This document shows positions 45,452 to 56,299 of a stretch of 64,000 nucleotides of DNA, piece after piece; positions within the stretch are counted from its first letter, which is position 1; the number at the start of each line of letters is the position of its first letter. The stretch is from positions 21,444,477-21,508,476 of the forward strand of contig OZ026522.1 in the NCBI GenBank assembly GCA_964019695.1. Direction: 5' to 3'. The translations under genes were made by a program, and so were the position numbers. Below the pieces are notes generated by a model. The model ran no database searches. It saw nothing but the letters and a program-made list of their open reading frames with translations, and was not told the origin of the DNA. Source of the DNA: Loripinus fragilis. Taxonomy: Eukaryota; Mollusca; Bivalvia; Lucinida; Lucinidae.

Positions 45452-45606
45452 GACTGGATCCAGTCCTTAAAACAATTTTTCATCAATGTGTCATTTCATT
45501 CCAACTCTGATGGCTCTGTTTCAAACAGAGCCATCAGAATTAGACTGGCTACAAGTATGTGAAATGACATCTTGATGAAAAATTGTTTTAAGGATTGAAG
45601 CCTGTC
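45452..45606. mobile_element. GACTGG palindromic element, copy without apex duplication
   Basis: GACTGGATCCAGTCCTTAAA at left; TTGTTTTAAGGATTGAAGCC at right. Apex AACTCTGATGGCTCTGTTTC / AACAGAGCCATCAGAATTAG. Confidence 0.9.
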
Positions 45607-45609
45607 TAG

Positions 45610-46600
45610 ACAGTCTGTGTCATGCAACTTTCACTGGACAACGTCGAACCAACGCAGATACTTGAATGAAAACGTCGCTATAAATATGCTCACTGAAAGG
45701 AGTTAGTCTGCCATATTTGGTAGTACCTACTCTAAAGCACATTACTAATACAAGTATAAGCTTTTACAAAAAGTTTGGTTTACGCAAAGCATGCATAAAT
45801 TGTTATTCTGAAGAAGCCAGTCTCTCATACAGGCCACGGCTGGATGTCCAACACCGGCGGAATCGCGGAGTTCTCACATATCAAGGAATTATTTCGGTAA
45901 TTAGTAATACCCGAAGTATACGTGTCGCATCATAATTAATCAGTACTTCACATTGCGCACTGTAAATATTGGCCAAACCAAAGGATTCTGGACCTGTGGA
46001 AGGCAATAAATATGTGTTTCACATCAAATTATTTTTACAACCCTGATAAATATCTCTTGATGCTTATATTACCAGTGAATGGATAGCCTCTTTCAATTCA
46101 TTGTGAGTGTACACTGACCAAACCACTGACAGATTTTCTGGCATTTACCTGTTTGTTTCTTCTGTTGAAAACATTTGCAAGTAGTTCGGGTCCAGATCAG
46201 GCCCTACAAAAAGCTGGGTCTAATCTGGATCAAAACTGTTTGACACTCTGGTGGTATTCCAGAAAGAAGTTTTCAGAAAATACGCAGACAACTAAACGCC
46301 AGTATGCAAAGATTTAAAAGTGCATAATCGCATAATGCTAAATATAAACATTTCCCAGGAAAGTTAAATAATGTTCGGCAAAGTTAATGTTTAAACAATT
46401 TTGTAAGATTCTTTTTTTTTTATTTATTTGCAAATATTGGTTAAGTGAATATGCATTGCCATTGCTCACAGCTCACTAGCAATTTTAAAACTTTACTTGG
46501 AGTAGTTCTCGGCTTGGACATCAGATCAGAGAGGATAGAAGTTTTATAAGATTTTTTTTTTCATAGTTAAATATAATTATAAATGTGATTATATACATTT
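45610..46600. other. intergenic, no gene seen
   Basis: Contains a GGTCCAGATCAGGCCC..CTGATCT-like palindrome fragment (46190-46235) with TAATCTGGATC; otherwise AT-rich. Confidence 0.5.
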
Positions 46601-46624
46601 AGTGGACTGATGCCAGTCTAACTG

Positions 46625-47370
46625 CTCACTCACTGCTCGCTTGGCGGGGCCCTAACAAACTTTGTAGGCCCCACATCCCCAATGCTACATACCAAGTCCA
46701 TAGGTTATCGGCCTTCTGGTTCCGGAGAAGAAGATTCTTAAATGTTTTTACCATATGGGCCATCTTGGCCATGTGACCAAGATATTTTGCATACATTTTG
46801 GCTAACTTATCATAAGTAGTCTTCACATGAAATTTGAGTTCAATTGGACCAATGGTTTGTTAGAAAACTATGTTTTAATAAATTGATGGGACTCCAATAT
46901 GAGCGACCTAAGCTGAAAGGTCAACCTTGACCTTTGCAACTTATTTATACCACAGTTTTAAAATAAATCAACTTTTCAGAAAATTCCCCATTTAAAAGCA
47001 TTAGGAAGCAAATTTGACCTTGACAGTAAGTTGCTCAAGGTCAACCTAGGATCATCATTTGAACAAACTTGGTAAATGCTACATACCAAGTTCCAAGGTC
47101 ATCGGTCTTCTGGTTTGGGAGGAGAAGATTTTTAAAGGGTTTTTACCATATATGAGGTTGGCGGCCAACTCGGTCATGTGACCAGGACCATTTGAACAAA
47201 CTTTTGTTCCTGCGTCCTAAGGAGTCTCCATATGAAATTTGAATTTAATTTGCCCAGTGGTTTCAGTGGAGAAGATGTTTGAAATTGTGGCCGGACGAGG
47301 GATGGACGCCGGAGTGACTGGTATACTATTAGCTCAACCATGAGCCTTCGGCTCAGGTGAGCTAAAAAGT
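46625..47370 (-). repeat. interspersed repeat, two diverged direct copies
   Basis: TACATACCAAGTCCATAGGT..CGGCCTTCTGGTTCCGGAGA (46685-46735) recurs as TACATACCAAGTTCCAAGGT..CGGTCTTCTGGTTTGGGAGG (47081-47125), each followed by a TTTACCATAT..GTCATGTGACC block. The right edge is GCTCAACCATGAGCCTTCGG+CTCAGGTGAGCTAA, a short palindrome seen at ends of a widespread repeat type. Protein reading frames here are spurious. Confidence 0.65.
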
Positions 47371-47399
47371 CAAAGGTTGACCATTCGACGATGCCCCTT

Positions 47400-47545
47400 T
47401 TCTATGAAGCAATTCAGCATCAAAATGCTAAAAAGGGAAGAAGAAAGCACACACACTGAAAATACGTGCCCACCCTGGGAATCGACACGGGGCCTCTGGT
47501 TTCGTAGGCCGACCCGCTAACCACTAGGCCACGAGATCAGGTTGT
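47400..47545 (-). mobile_element. tRNA-derived SINE head (family E)
   Basis: Minus strand: ATCTCGTGGCCTAGTGGTTA + GCGGGTCGGCC (A-box TGGCCTAGTGG) then B-box-like GTGTCGATTCCC. Resembles a tRNA but lacks a foldable acceptor stem and anticodon context, so it is SINE rather than tRNA. Confidence 0.6.
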
Positions 47546-49720
47546 GCGCAGCTCAAAATACCCGTACATATAGAAGAGACAGACAATCCGAGTCTCAGCC
47601 AATATCGAATTTGTAACCAGGACTAAAACATGAAAATTGTGTACATCGTTTGTTTTTGTCTGATCAATTTATCACTATTTGGTGCTGAGACGATCAAGGC
47701 CGACACATTTTAGTTACTTTATTTTGTCAAGATAACGTCGGAACATCGATCTGAAATAAGTGTATCTGAAATCTATATTGATCCGAATACATAAATGGTC
47801 GAAAGACAGGAACAGACCAACTTTCCGCGTTTCCAGACGCAGGAAAGGCGTGCATGGAAATTAATCGCATAAGTCTTTAATTCCAGTAAGTACATGTAGA
47901 TAACACGGCACATTTTACAATGATAAAAAAGTTTGAGAATTGTTCAGGAATTCCTGATTGAAGAAAGTGTGCACTTTTTATATCACATGCTGATATGGGC
48001 AACATTGTATATTCAATAATACAAGAGCACGAATGTTAGATTCTATTTATCATATGACATTGAAATACTCTGAAATTTCATTTTCATCGCGCAAAAACGT
48101 TATAATTTTGTCATTATGTACGCAACGTTATGGACGTCATAACATTTCCCGAAAATCGATACACAACTAGTGGTTTACAGTTTTATTGCATGGCGTTATT
48201 TCACTCCCAAACGCGACGTCATATGATAATTATAGCTAAATGTATAACTACAATTGGTTTTATAATATTATAAGAGTGGAACTGCCCTGTGTCTATATGG
48301 ATATAACTACAAAATCTAGTGGGGTGAAGTTGAGTTGGGGTTGGGGGAAACCTTCTTAAAACTAAGCACCCCCTCCCTTCCCCTCCCCCTCCCCCCGAAA
48401 AAAAATGTTTGCTTGCTTGTACTATTGTTCAATAAACGAATATGGGCCCCGGTGCGGTGAAGTAAAGTTTAACGCCTTGTAAGGCGTTGACTTGGCAAAT
48501 AGTACTGACCCAGGATGAAAACAAATCACCAGGGACTACACTTTTTGCTGAATAAAACGGCCACCTGCGACAGATATAATAAGTAATTTATAATTTGTTT
48601 GCGACCGATGGCCTCTAAATATATGCATTTGACCACCAAACAATAGTTGTATTTAGTTGGGTGGAAGATTCTATCTGTAAAGAAAAGTGTTAATAGATAG
48701 AACATTCGATTGAGTTTAATTTGAACTGAGCTTATCATAAGTACTACAGTTTAACAGTGGACTAACTAGCAGTTGGACTATGACTCCTTTGGTTTGATCA
48801 GTGTCTACCCTTTGTAATGTGAGTTATGTTTCAATGTTTTCAGTACAAGTAGGCTTAGTTTCATTAGAAAAATGGTTTGATGAAAAATGCTTCTTGAACT
48901 AGTACAAGTCTGACGGATTTGCAACCTGCTCTCTCGCCAAACCTTTGCTTCTATCATAGTTTTGTTAATAATTTTATTGTCTTAAAACAGTCGAATGTAT
49001 ACTACTGAATGGCTAAACAGGCTAATCTGACTCTTTAACTCACACTTAAACAAAGGCTCTTTTCTTTTCAATAAATTCAACTGCTGCTGTAAATGTAATT
49101 TGATAGACTCTCCACTAATATACTCCCTTTTGAATAAACAAGCAGAACTAATCTCACTCCACTTTGAACTGGTGGAACTCATGGAGCTGATAAGATGGTT
49201 TGTTTACATCCATCCCGTGGAAGTTTTTCTGTACAGTGTGTAGTACTGTAATGGAAGTTGCGGATCTGATTGGTTCTGGTGTAGTACTTCCGGAGACGAT
49301 CCCAAACTATCAGTCTACATGCCGCGGCGCGTAGTCAATAAACCTGGGACACAGGAACATAAAACACCTATAGATCAGACACAACAGAACGCGGTGTCTG
49401 ATCAGGGTCTCCACTACTTGCTTACAGAATGTTCTATTAAAATTTGAATAAAAATGAAAAAAAATATCACCAACAACCCGTAAAGCGGACTGGTCCAACT
49501 GATAAGAGTAGCAGGAGGAATCACTTGATGATGGTTAAGATAAAGCTGGAAATAAACAAAATATGAGACCTGTCCAATTTAGCATGGATTGAAAAAAACA
49601 CATTGGTAAAGCGCATCTGTATTTTCACTGGACAGTTGAACAAAAAGTAATACATGTACTAGAAAACCCATTTGCAAATCTACCCCCTACAACAGGTACC
49701 AGCCTTTGGAAACAAGGTCC
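47546..49720. other. intergenic, no gene seen
   Basis: Notable only for a C-rich run at 48367-48396. A short TGTCTGATCAGGGTCTCCAC motif at 49397 is shared with other repeats. Confidence 0.5.
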
Positions 49721-49724
49721 GCGG

Positions 49725-50020
49725 ATACATGCGCGGAACCAGAAAGTTTTGCCAGAGGTTGGGGGTCCAACTTTGCAACGTTTTTTTTATGAAAGGATCC
49801 AAATAACACTATAAGCGGGCCATCATCGACCCGCCAGCGAAACGCCATTCAAATGGCGTTTCGCTGGCGTGCCGATGATGACCCGACATTGAATTCTGGC
49901 TTGGTAGCTTTGTCATTTTCGGGGATCCTGACAGTAGGCATATTGCTAAGAAACCCTATATTTTTGTGATTTTTCAGGGGGGATCAGGACCCCCTGTTCC
50001 CTCCTCTGGATCCGCCCGTG
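49725..50020. repeat. ggatcc-type repeat, best copy with long palindromic core
   Basis: CCGCGGATACATGCGCGGAA + CCAGAAAGTTTTGCC to GGATCCGCCCGTGG. The core 49817-49890 pairs GGGCCATCATCGACCCGCCA+GCGAAACGCCATT with AATGGCGTTTCGCTGGCGTG+CCGATGATGACCC with few mismatches. Confidence 0.85.
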
Positions 50021-50551
50021 GAGGATAGTTTCTTTTCGACAAGTTTTTTTCCAATTTAACGAGAAGAATATGACTCCATATTGGTACCAACTCTTATGCC
50101 GAATGGAATTTCCCGCCCTTATCAATTTGACGAATCCAATTTCGAATGTAAGGGCTGTTGGGCAATACGTTTCAATTGAAGTACATGCTGTAAGCAAACA
50201 GGGCTGAACTTGATCAGACGCCAGGTGCTGCGACTCCCCCTGGGAGCAAATTCCTTCATTAAAGAGAAGTCCCTTAATGTATGAAAAAACTATTACCACA
50301 ATAGGCAATGTTCTTTGAATGTGTGCAATTTTCATAACGCACGTGCGTAAGTGTGTAATTGGAGCTACGCCTATGAAATCGAGTGTGCAAAGCTTGTGGC
50401 TAATACAGTCAAGTACCCTTGTCATATGGAGCGACATCCCACACACGTGACATGCTGGTGATGTAGCTCTAGACTGCAGAGGCGACCGAATGAGACAGAC
50501 GAAACAAAGAAAGTCACTGCGTGATGCAATCATGAGCAATGGCTGTGACAC
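49946..50551 (-). CDS. hypothetical 201-residue frame, doubtful
   Basis: Longest open frame in the window outside mex3. No domain recognised. It is Cys/His-rich without regular spacing (for example PACHVCGMSLHMTR). Its C-terminal 25 residues (HGRIQRREQGVLIPPEK) are translated from the ggatcc-type repeat, so at least the end is not ancestral coding. It could be a degraded transposon ORF or chance. Confidence 0.2.
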   Translation of the reverse strand: MSQPLLMIASRSDFLCFVCLIRSPLQSRATSPACHVCGMSLHMTRVLDCISHKLCTLDFIGVAPITHLRTCVMKIAHIQRTLPIVVIVFSYIKGLLFNEGICSQGESQHLASDQVQPCLLTACTSIETYCPTALTFEIGFVKLIRAGNSIRHKSWYQYGVIFFSLNWKKTCRKETILHGRIQRREQGVLIPPEKSQKYRVS

Positions 50552-50715
50552 GGTTCTGTAAATGTCTCAGACTCCTATCAATAGATAATCAATACATAAC
50601 CGATGAGCAATATCGGCTGATTCATATATATGGCCACACACAAAGCCTCGCAGAAACTAAAAAAAGATTTCAAATACAAAATGGGACAGGTATTGGATAA
50701 GTCATAAATTCTATA

Positions 50716-50830
50716 GCGGAGCGCAAGTGCTAGACTTCAGATCGAAGGGCAACTGGTGGGAGACTCATCGGAGGCACTGTCTTGTGACCTCGAACAAGAT
50801 ACCATTTCCAACCAAGGAAATGTCCCCATA
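50716..50830 (+). mobile_element. truncated tRNA-derived SINE (family C-like)
   Basis: GCGGAGCGCAAGTGCTAGAC, degenerate B box, then TCTTGTGACCTCGAACAAGA and CCAACCAAGGAAATGTCCCC; the tail is lost. Confidence 0.55.
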
Positions 50831-51644
50831 TATCTGACATATGGGTTTAAAATTCGGGTTTTCGCTATTCAACGTTTTTGGGAAAAGAAGTGCCCCCCCC
50901 CCCCCGTGACCAATCATGGCATGCGTGTATGTTTTGTTTAATTAAAACAACTACAGCTGTATGCAAAAGGTTTAGCTTGGGGGTGGAGGCTGTCAAAATG
51001 CTCAAAAACAATTCATTATAAAACCTTATTAGGCGCTATATTCGTACATACCTGTACCTTAACATTAATTTGGTTATACATATTTTATTAGCAAGACCAG
51101 TTGAGATTGTCAAACATATGTTAATAATATTAAAGTTACAAGGATTGGAACGGAAGCAACATACTTAAAGAATTCCATGCCTATTACCCATAAAATATTG
51201 TAAACGATAATGGCAAATTGTGGTAAAAGTGAACAAATATGCATTTCGCAAGTAATTATTCCACTAACTGAAGATTACATTTGCTTCTAATTAGAAGGCA
51301 TAGGATTTGGTTTGAGTTGAAGTGCTCAGCAGTCATGCAGGCCTCGTTTTCGAAGTTTTGTGTTTGATGAGCGTTGTATGTTTGTCCAATACGATTTAAC
51401 AAATGCAAGAAAAAAATAAAATAAAGAAAATATGCATATATGATAACAGAATTAATTCTATAACAAAAATGGGGACAACCCATGGAGAGCACAGATATAG
51501 GGAGAGAGGCTAAGGTTTATGAAAGCCTGTGGAGTAGAGGGAACGAATCAAGGTCTAGTGACCACGTACAAGACTTTTACTTCCTAATCAATACACTATA
51601 TATCGTTTCACGTTCAATGAACAGGATGAAGTTCGTTATAGTAC

Positions 51645-52810
51645 TCACTAGAACCGTTTTGTTTCAACAATTAATTTCTGCACAGCAGTGAAAATAGATG
51701 TGTTTGTATTCATAGAAAGTGAACTGTCCCTAAACAGAAGTACATCTAAGGTGATGTGGCAAAGTGGAGAAATAGTTTGTATCATTTCTAGTCTTTGTCT
51801 TGGTAATATCTACATTGTGAAAAAATGTCATGAAGTTTCAATGTTACAACAGCGACATAAAGGTATGTCTGCTAAGTTCTTTAGATATATTTCGTAATTT
51901 GGTACGGAGGCGCGTTTGCAATACTTGCGGACGTCTATCACCGACAAAGAAGTACTAAGGCACAGATATATTTGTTTGGTTAAGATGCGACAGACGTGGA
52001 ATTTCTATCCTCTTCGCTGAGGCTATTATAGAATCTCTTATTATAGAAGGGTGAAAGGAATTGAAGTACATGTACTGGTTTGTTCGTGCATTATTGCTGA
52101 GATATAATTTGCATTTTTTAGATAATATCGAGATGTTTCACTGACAGTGGGTGGTATAAGAGAAGATAAATAAAGAGGTGTAAGATGATTCGCCATTTTG
52201 TAGAAAAGAACCATTTTTTGCATTTTCCGACGGGTGTCTAAAGAATTCCAGCCAATTTCAGTCTATATATAAAGAGGCAACAGATACAAGTTTTGTTGTT
52301 ACAGTGGCTATTCTGGCTGCCTCTATTGGGATCTTTTCAAGATCATCTTTTTCGTATTTCAGTTGTCCCAGATTTTATTACATATTCCAAAATGGGTCTA
52401 ATAAAAGAGATGTATATAGTTTCGAAGGATTTGCGGTCTAAGACCAATTGCAATCTTTTCATGATGTCTATTCTTTCCCAAGCCTTTTCTTTTATGTAAC
52501 TAATCTGTTTATGCCAAGAGCCATCATTACTGAGATATATTCAAAGGAGTTTGTGGGTATCAACTTCCATAATTTGTAGGTTTAACATGAACAATGGTGG
52601 ATATTTAAAGGTTTGAAGCTTTCTGGAGATGAGAAGTGCTTCTGTTGTTTCGATAGGATTAAATGTAACTAACCAATCTAATGGCCATTTGGCGATAATT
52701 TCAAGATCAGAGTTTAGAAGTTGTGCAGCTGAGATTGGGTTTTCAACAATTATGAAAATACCTGAATCATCCGCAAAAAGTCTTATGTTAGACCCTATAT
52801 TTTTCACATA
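51645..52810 (-). pseudogene. 5'-truncated LINE reverse transcriptase, C-terminal part
   Basis: Minus strand, starting within the RT palm: SNIRLFADDSGIFIIVENP (catalytic FADD), LLNSDLEIIAKWPLDWLVTF, TEALLISRKL. Later pieces are IRPILEY-like, FYKMANHLTPLYLSSLIPP (52180-52120) and VGDRRPQVLQTRLRTK (51955-51905), then a C-terminal IETSWHFFTQC and DSSLSMNTNTSIFTAVQK. Several frameshifts and stops. The order and motifs fit a Jockey/CR1-type non-LTR element. Nothing upstream of the FADD box is present, as expected for 5' truncation. Confidence 0.88.
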
Positions 52811-53057
52811 TCATTTATATATGACATTCTTTTGCAATGGCATGTATACAGTATGTAGTTATGATACACCTCAGTGAACAGGTCAGACTGATTGAACTTA
52901 TAACATAACAGGTATATTCTATGTGTAAGCCATTTACAGACAATAGCCAAAAGGCATGGACAGCATAATTGTTTATAAAAATACAATGGAATCTTTTAAA
53001 CACGATTTTTTATGCAAACACATCACTTTTATGCTGCAAACATTGTATTTCCATGTA

Positions 53058-53972
53058 TACTCCTCAAAATAATTGAAGGACCAATGCTATCAATTATAAC
53101 ATTGATGCATTTTGTGTAGAATGTATTTTAAAAACCAATTTTACAATCTTGCCTAAATTTTTGGACATCTTTGACGCCCAATTGCCAAGTGAAGCAGCAA
53201 AAAGAAAATGATAGAAAATGTAACTATCAAGGATTTTTTGTCATTTTGAAACTTGACCTGAATGCATTGTAATGTCATTTTTTGTGTGTGATCCATGGAC
53301 CACAGAATTGCATGAAATGATCGAAAAATGCTTTTAGATGCTGAAATCTCTGTTTTTACATGATTGTATGGTGTTTAAATCCCGTCGATACCATCCACCT
53401 CTTCCTGTGAAAGAAAATTGCCCCTTTTTGCTGTGGTTTAATGACCAGACTATGGGTTCAGACAACTGTTTTTTCCGTTTGTCTGTGACAATCTTTAAAC
53501 AATTCGCCGGGACATCTTTCTAACACTCAAAGGCAAAGAATGACGATTGAAAATCTGATTCTTGATGGCCAAGTATACACATTGTTTTCAAAAAACAAAA
53601 CAATGTCAAAACTCCATTGTCAGAGATGAAAATGCTTGCTTCCCAGTATATTGAACCTGTTTGAAGAATTTTTTAGCATGTAAGTTGAACTGTTTAAAAC
53701 AAAGTTTAATTTGATGTCACTTTGGTTCTACTCGAATGACCACAGAAGAATTTCTTTACCCCACCCACTGCCTTTTGAAAGTTTGTTTTTGGGGGGTATG
53801 TGCATTTGAGACACAGTTATGGCAGAATTAGGCATGAAAATGAGTAATAATGATTCTTGACTTATGGGCATAAAGAATAGAAAGCTTTTGGCCAAGTTTT
53901 ACAGAATTTAAATGTTTGAGCTAATTATACTCGCATTCTAAAATCTTGGTCCTTTAATTATTTTGAGGAGTA
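53058..53972. mobile_element. 0.92 kb non-autonomous TIR element, nested
   Basis: TACTCCTCAAAATAATTGAA+GGACCAA at left and the inverse TTGGTCCTTTAATTATTTTG+AGGAGTA at right, two mismatches in 27. It interrupts the split copy described at 50835-54230. No coding frame. Confidence 0.85.
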
Positions 53973-54235
53973 TATTTGAAAAAAATACCGTACGCCTGCA
54001 ACCTTGGCTTTCTGCGAAATAAAATTTTGTCATAAAAATACTCCCACCATAAACCCTATGGTCCTGGCTTTAATATGCCAAAGAAAAAAGTCCAAATATT
54101 TTTATTTTGCTAGGTGCACTACTAAACGCCAGGTTTTAATTAAAGCGCAAAAATACAGTTGTGAATTGTCAAATAACCTAGCTACAGGCTCTCAAAGTTT
54201 GGACAGATTGAATATGAAACTGGCGAAATGGGAAA

Positions 54236-54965
54236 ACAGCTCCTACTGCGGTACATCTTTTATTGCATTTCCAGTGCTGCACGCGGCAATTAATGAATTT
54301 CTTTAAGCACAATGATTGCTAAAATGGGCATAAGACCCGACACATGCAAGACTAAATGACACTATCAAATTCCATGTTTAACAAAGGCGTATAAGATATT
54401 AGTGCAAACGGAAGGCTGCAACAGAAATTTCAAATTAATGTCTTTGTTTTCCGCTGCATATAGCATCCGTACACGTCATGGAGTCAATTATAATGGCCAA
54501 TCGGAACTGCCTCGGTCAATTCCGCGAAAGGGGCTCTTACAAGGAATGGGAAATTAACATGGAAGTCTGCCCACTCTTGGAGTTTAATAATATAATGCTT
54601 ATTAATTGCCTGTGGGTTGACTTATGTTTATGGTGTATTTGAGTTTTTATGCAATTCCATTGCTAATTTATGACGTCATGTATGATATCACTACCATACT
54701 TTAGGGCACCCGGTTATAATCATTTCTAAAGTAATTGACATATCATGTAACGGGCGCAGAAATGTTTTATGAAATAACTATATCATTGATAAGTTCGTTG
54801 ATACTATGAATGGTTTTGTATATATTGGGATAGTGGGTGTGCATTCATTTTTATAACATGGTACCCCAATTTTCAACTGTATATTTTGTATTCAGTCAAA
54901 TTTGGAATTGAAATTTTAACATGTTGCGGTCTTTGTCAAGATACCATTTCAACATAAAAAATATC
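54236..54965. other. intergenic, no gene seen
   Basis: Nothing recognised. Confidence 0.5.
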
Positions 54966-56295
54966 CATATACAGCTGCTTACCAAAATTTTAATAGATTT
55001 TTGTCATAATTATTTATATACCCTATAATTGTTTGCTTGTTTGTTGTAAACATATGCTTTGTTTGATGTATGATTTTTTTCTGCCAATACAAGAACGATA
55101 TATCTAGTTATAGTGAGTAACAATATCGATTGTTCTTGGAGATTTTTTGTATCAAGTTTAACTTCTGAAAAAGTTGTATATATTTTTAGTAAATTAAAGT
55201 TGCTTATCAAAACTCTATTTCAAATTAAGGGCTAATAAGGAGAGCAGCAAAGAACACTGTGCTGGTCATCTATAATGTCAAGTGTACTGAGCATTGTGAA
55301 TATACTTTGAGAATTGAAGCTATTGAGTGTATCAACAATGAATCAATTGTTTGACTTGGGTGTATGTGCACTAACGGGTTGTACAAATTTTATAACTTAA
55401 CAAAATGACTTTTAAAAGATATTTTAAGCTCATTTTTGGATGTTTAAAATTGATGCTACATAGTAAGTGCCCTTTTTTAGGAGAAAGACCGAAAGGAAAG
55501 TACTGCCAAACAGTTGGAATGGACCAAGTGGGTTTGAAAGTGTATTAAATTTGGGAAATGTCATCTTTTAAGATGAATTCATACTCCAAACCTATTCTCA
55601 TCGAAAACCCAGAATGTCTGGCATCTGTAACACGAAAATGTGTATCCACATTATATTGATTGGTGTGTAAAAAAATCCACTGGGAGTCGTAGATAGGGGG
55701 CTATCTCATGACATACTGGTAATTGTTTCATTTACAAGCTTAAGTTGGGGGAACCCTTTTAAAGTCATGAGATAGCCCCCTATCTACGACTTCCAGTGGA
55801 TTTTTTACATTACACCAATCAATGTTATGTGGATAAACATTTCGTGTGTCAGATACCAGACATTCTAGGTTTGCGATTAGAATAGGTTTGGAGTGTGGAT
55901 TCATCTTAAAAGATGACATTTCCCAATCTTAATACAATTTCAAACCAATTGGTGAATTCTAACTTTTTGGCAGTACTTTCCTTTTGGTCTTTCTCCTTAT
56001 AAAGGACACTTACTATGTAGCATCAATTTTGAACATCCAAAATGCACTTAAAATATTTTTTAAAGGTCATTTTGTTAAGTTATAAATGTGTACAACCCGC
56101 TAGTGCACAAACACCCAAGTCAATCAAGTGATTCATTGTTGATGTTAACTAGATATATCGTTCGTGTAGTGGCAGAAAAAAAATCATACATCAAACAAAG
56201 CATATGTTTATGACAAACACGCAAACAAGTATAGGGTATGTAAACAATTATGACAAAAATCGCTATCTATAAAAATTTTGGAAAGCAGCTGTATG
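54966..56295. mobile_element. 1.33 kb fold-back element
   Basis: The left arm 54966-55712 and right arm 55764-56295 are inverted copies with a 51-bp loop. Pairing landmarks, outside to inside: CATATACAGCTGCTT / AAGCAGCTGTATG; CATATGCTTTGTTTGATGTA / TACATCAAACAAAGCATATG; GGAAATGTCATCTTTTAAGA / TCTTAAAAGATGACATTTCC; CGTAGATAGGGGGCTATCTC / GAGATAGCCCCCTATCTACG. The left arm has about 216 bp (55116-55331) with no partner. No transposase frame. Confidence 0.92.
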
Positions 56296-56299
56296 TTAA

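Larger units (their letters stand above)
50835..54230. mobile_element. second copy of the 40363-41421 element, split by a LINE and a TIR element
   Basis: Matching blocks: 50868-51045 (TTCGCTATTCAACG.., CCCCCCGTGACCAA.., GGCTGTCAAAATGCTCAAAA), 52862-53056 (ATGATACACCTC.., TTTATGCTGCAAACATT) and 53973-54225 (GCGAAATAAAATTTTGTCAT.., ATGGTCCTGGCTT.., GGACAGATTGAATATGAAAC). Between them sit the LINE fossil 51645-52810 and the element 53058-53972. Confidence 0.75.
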
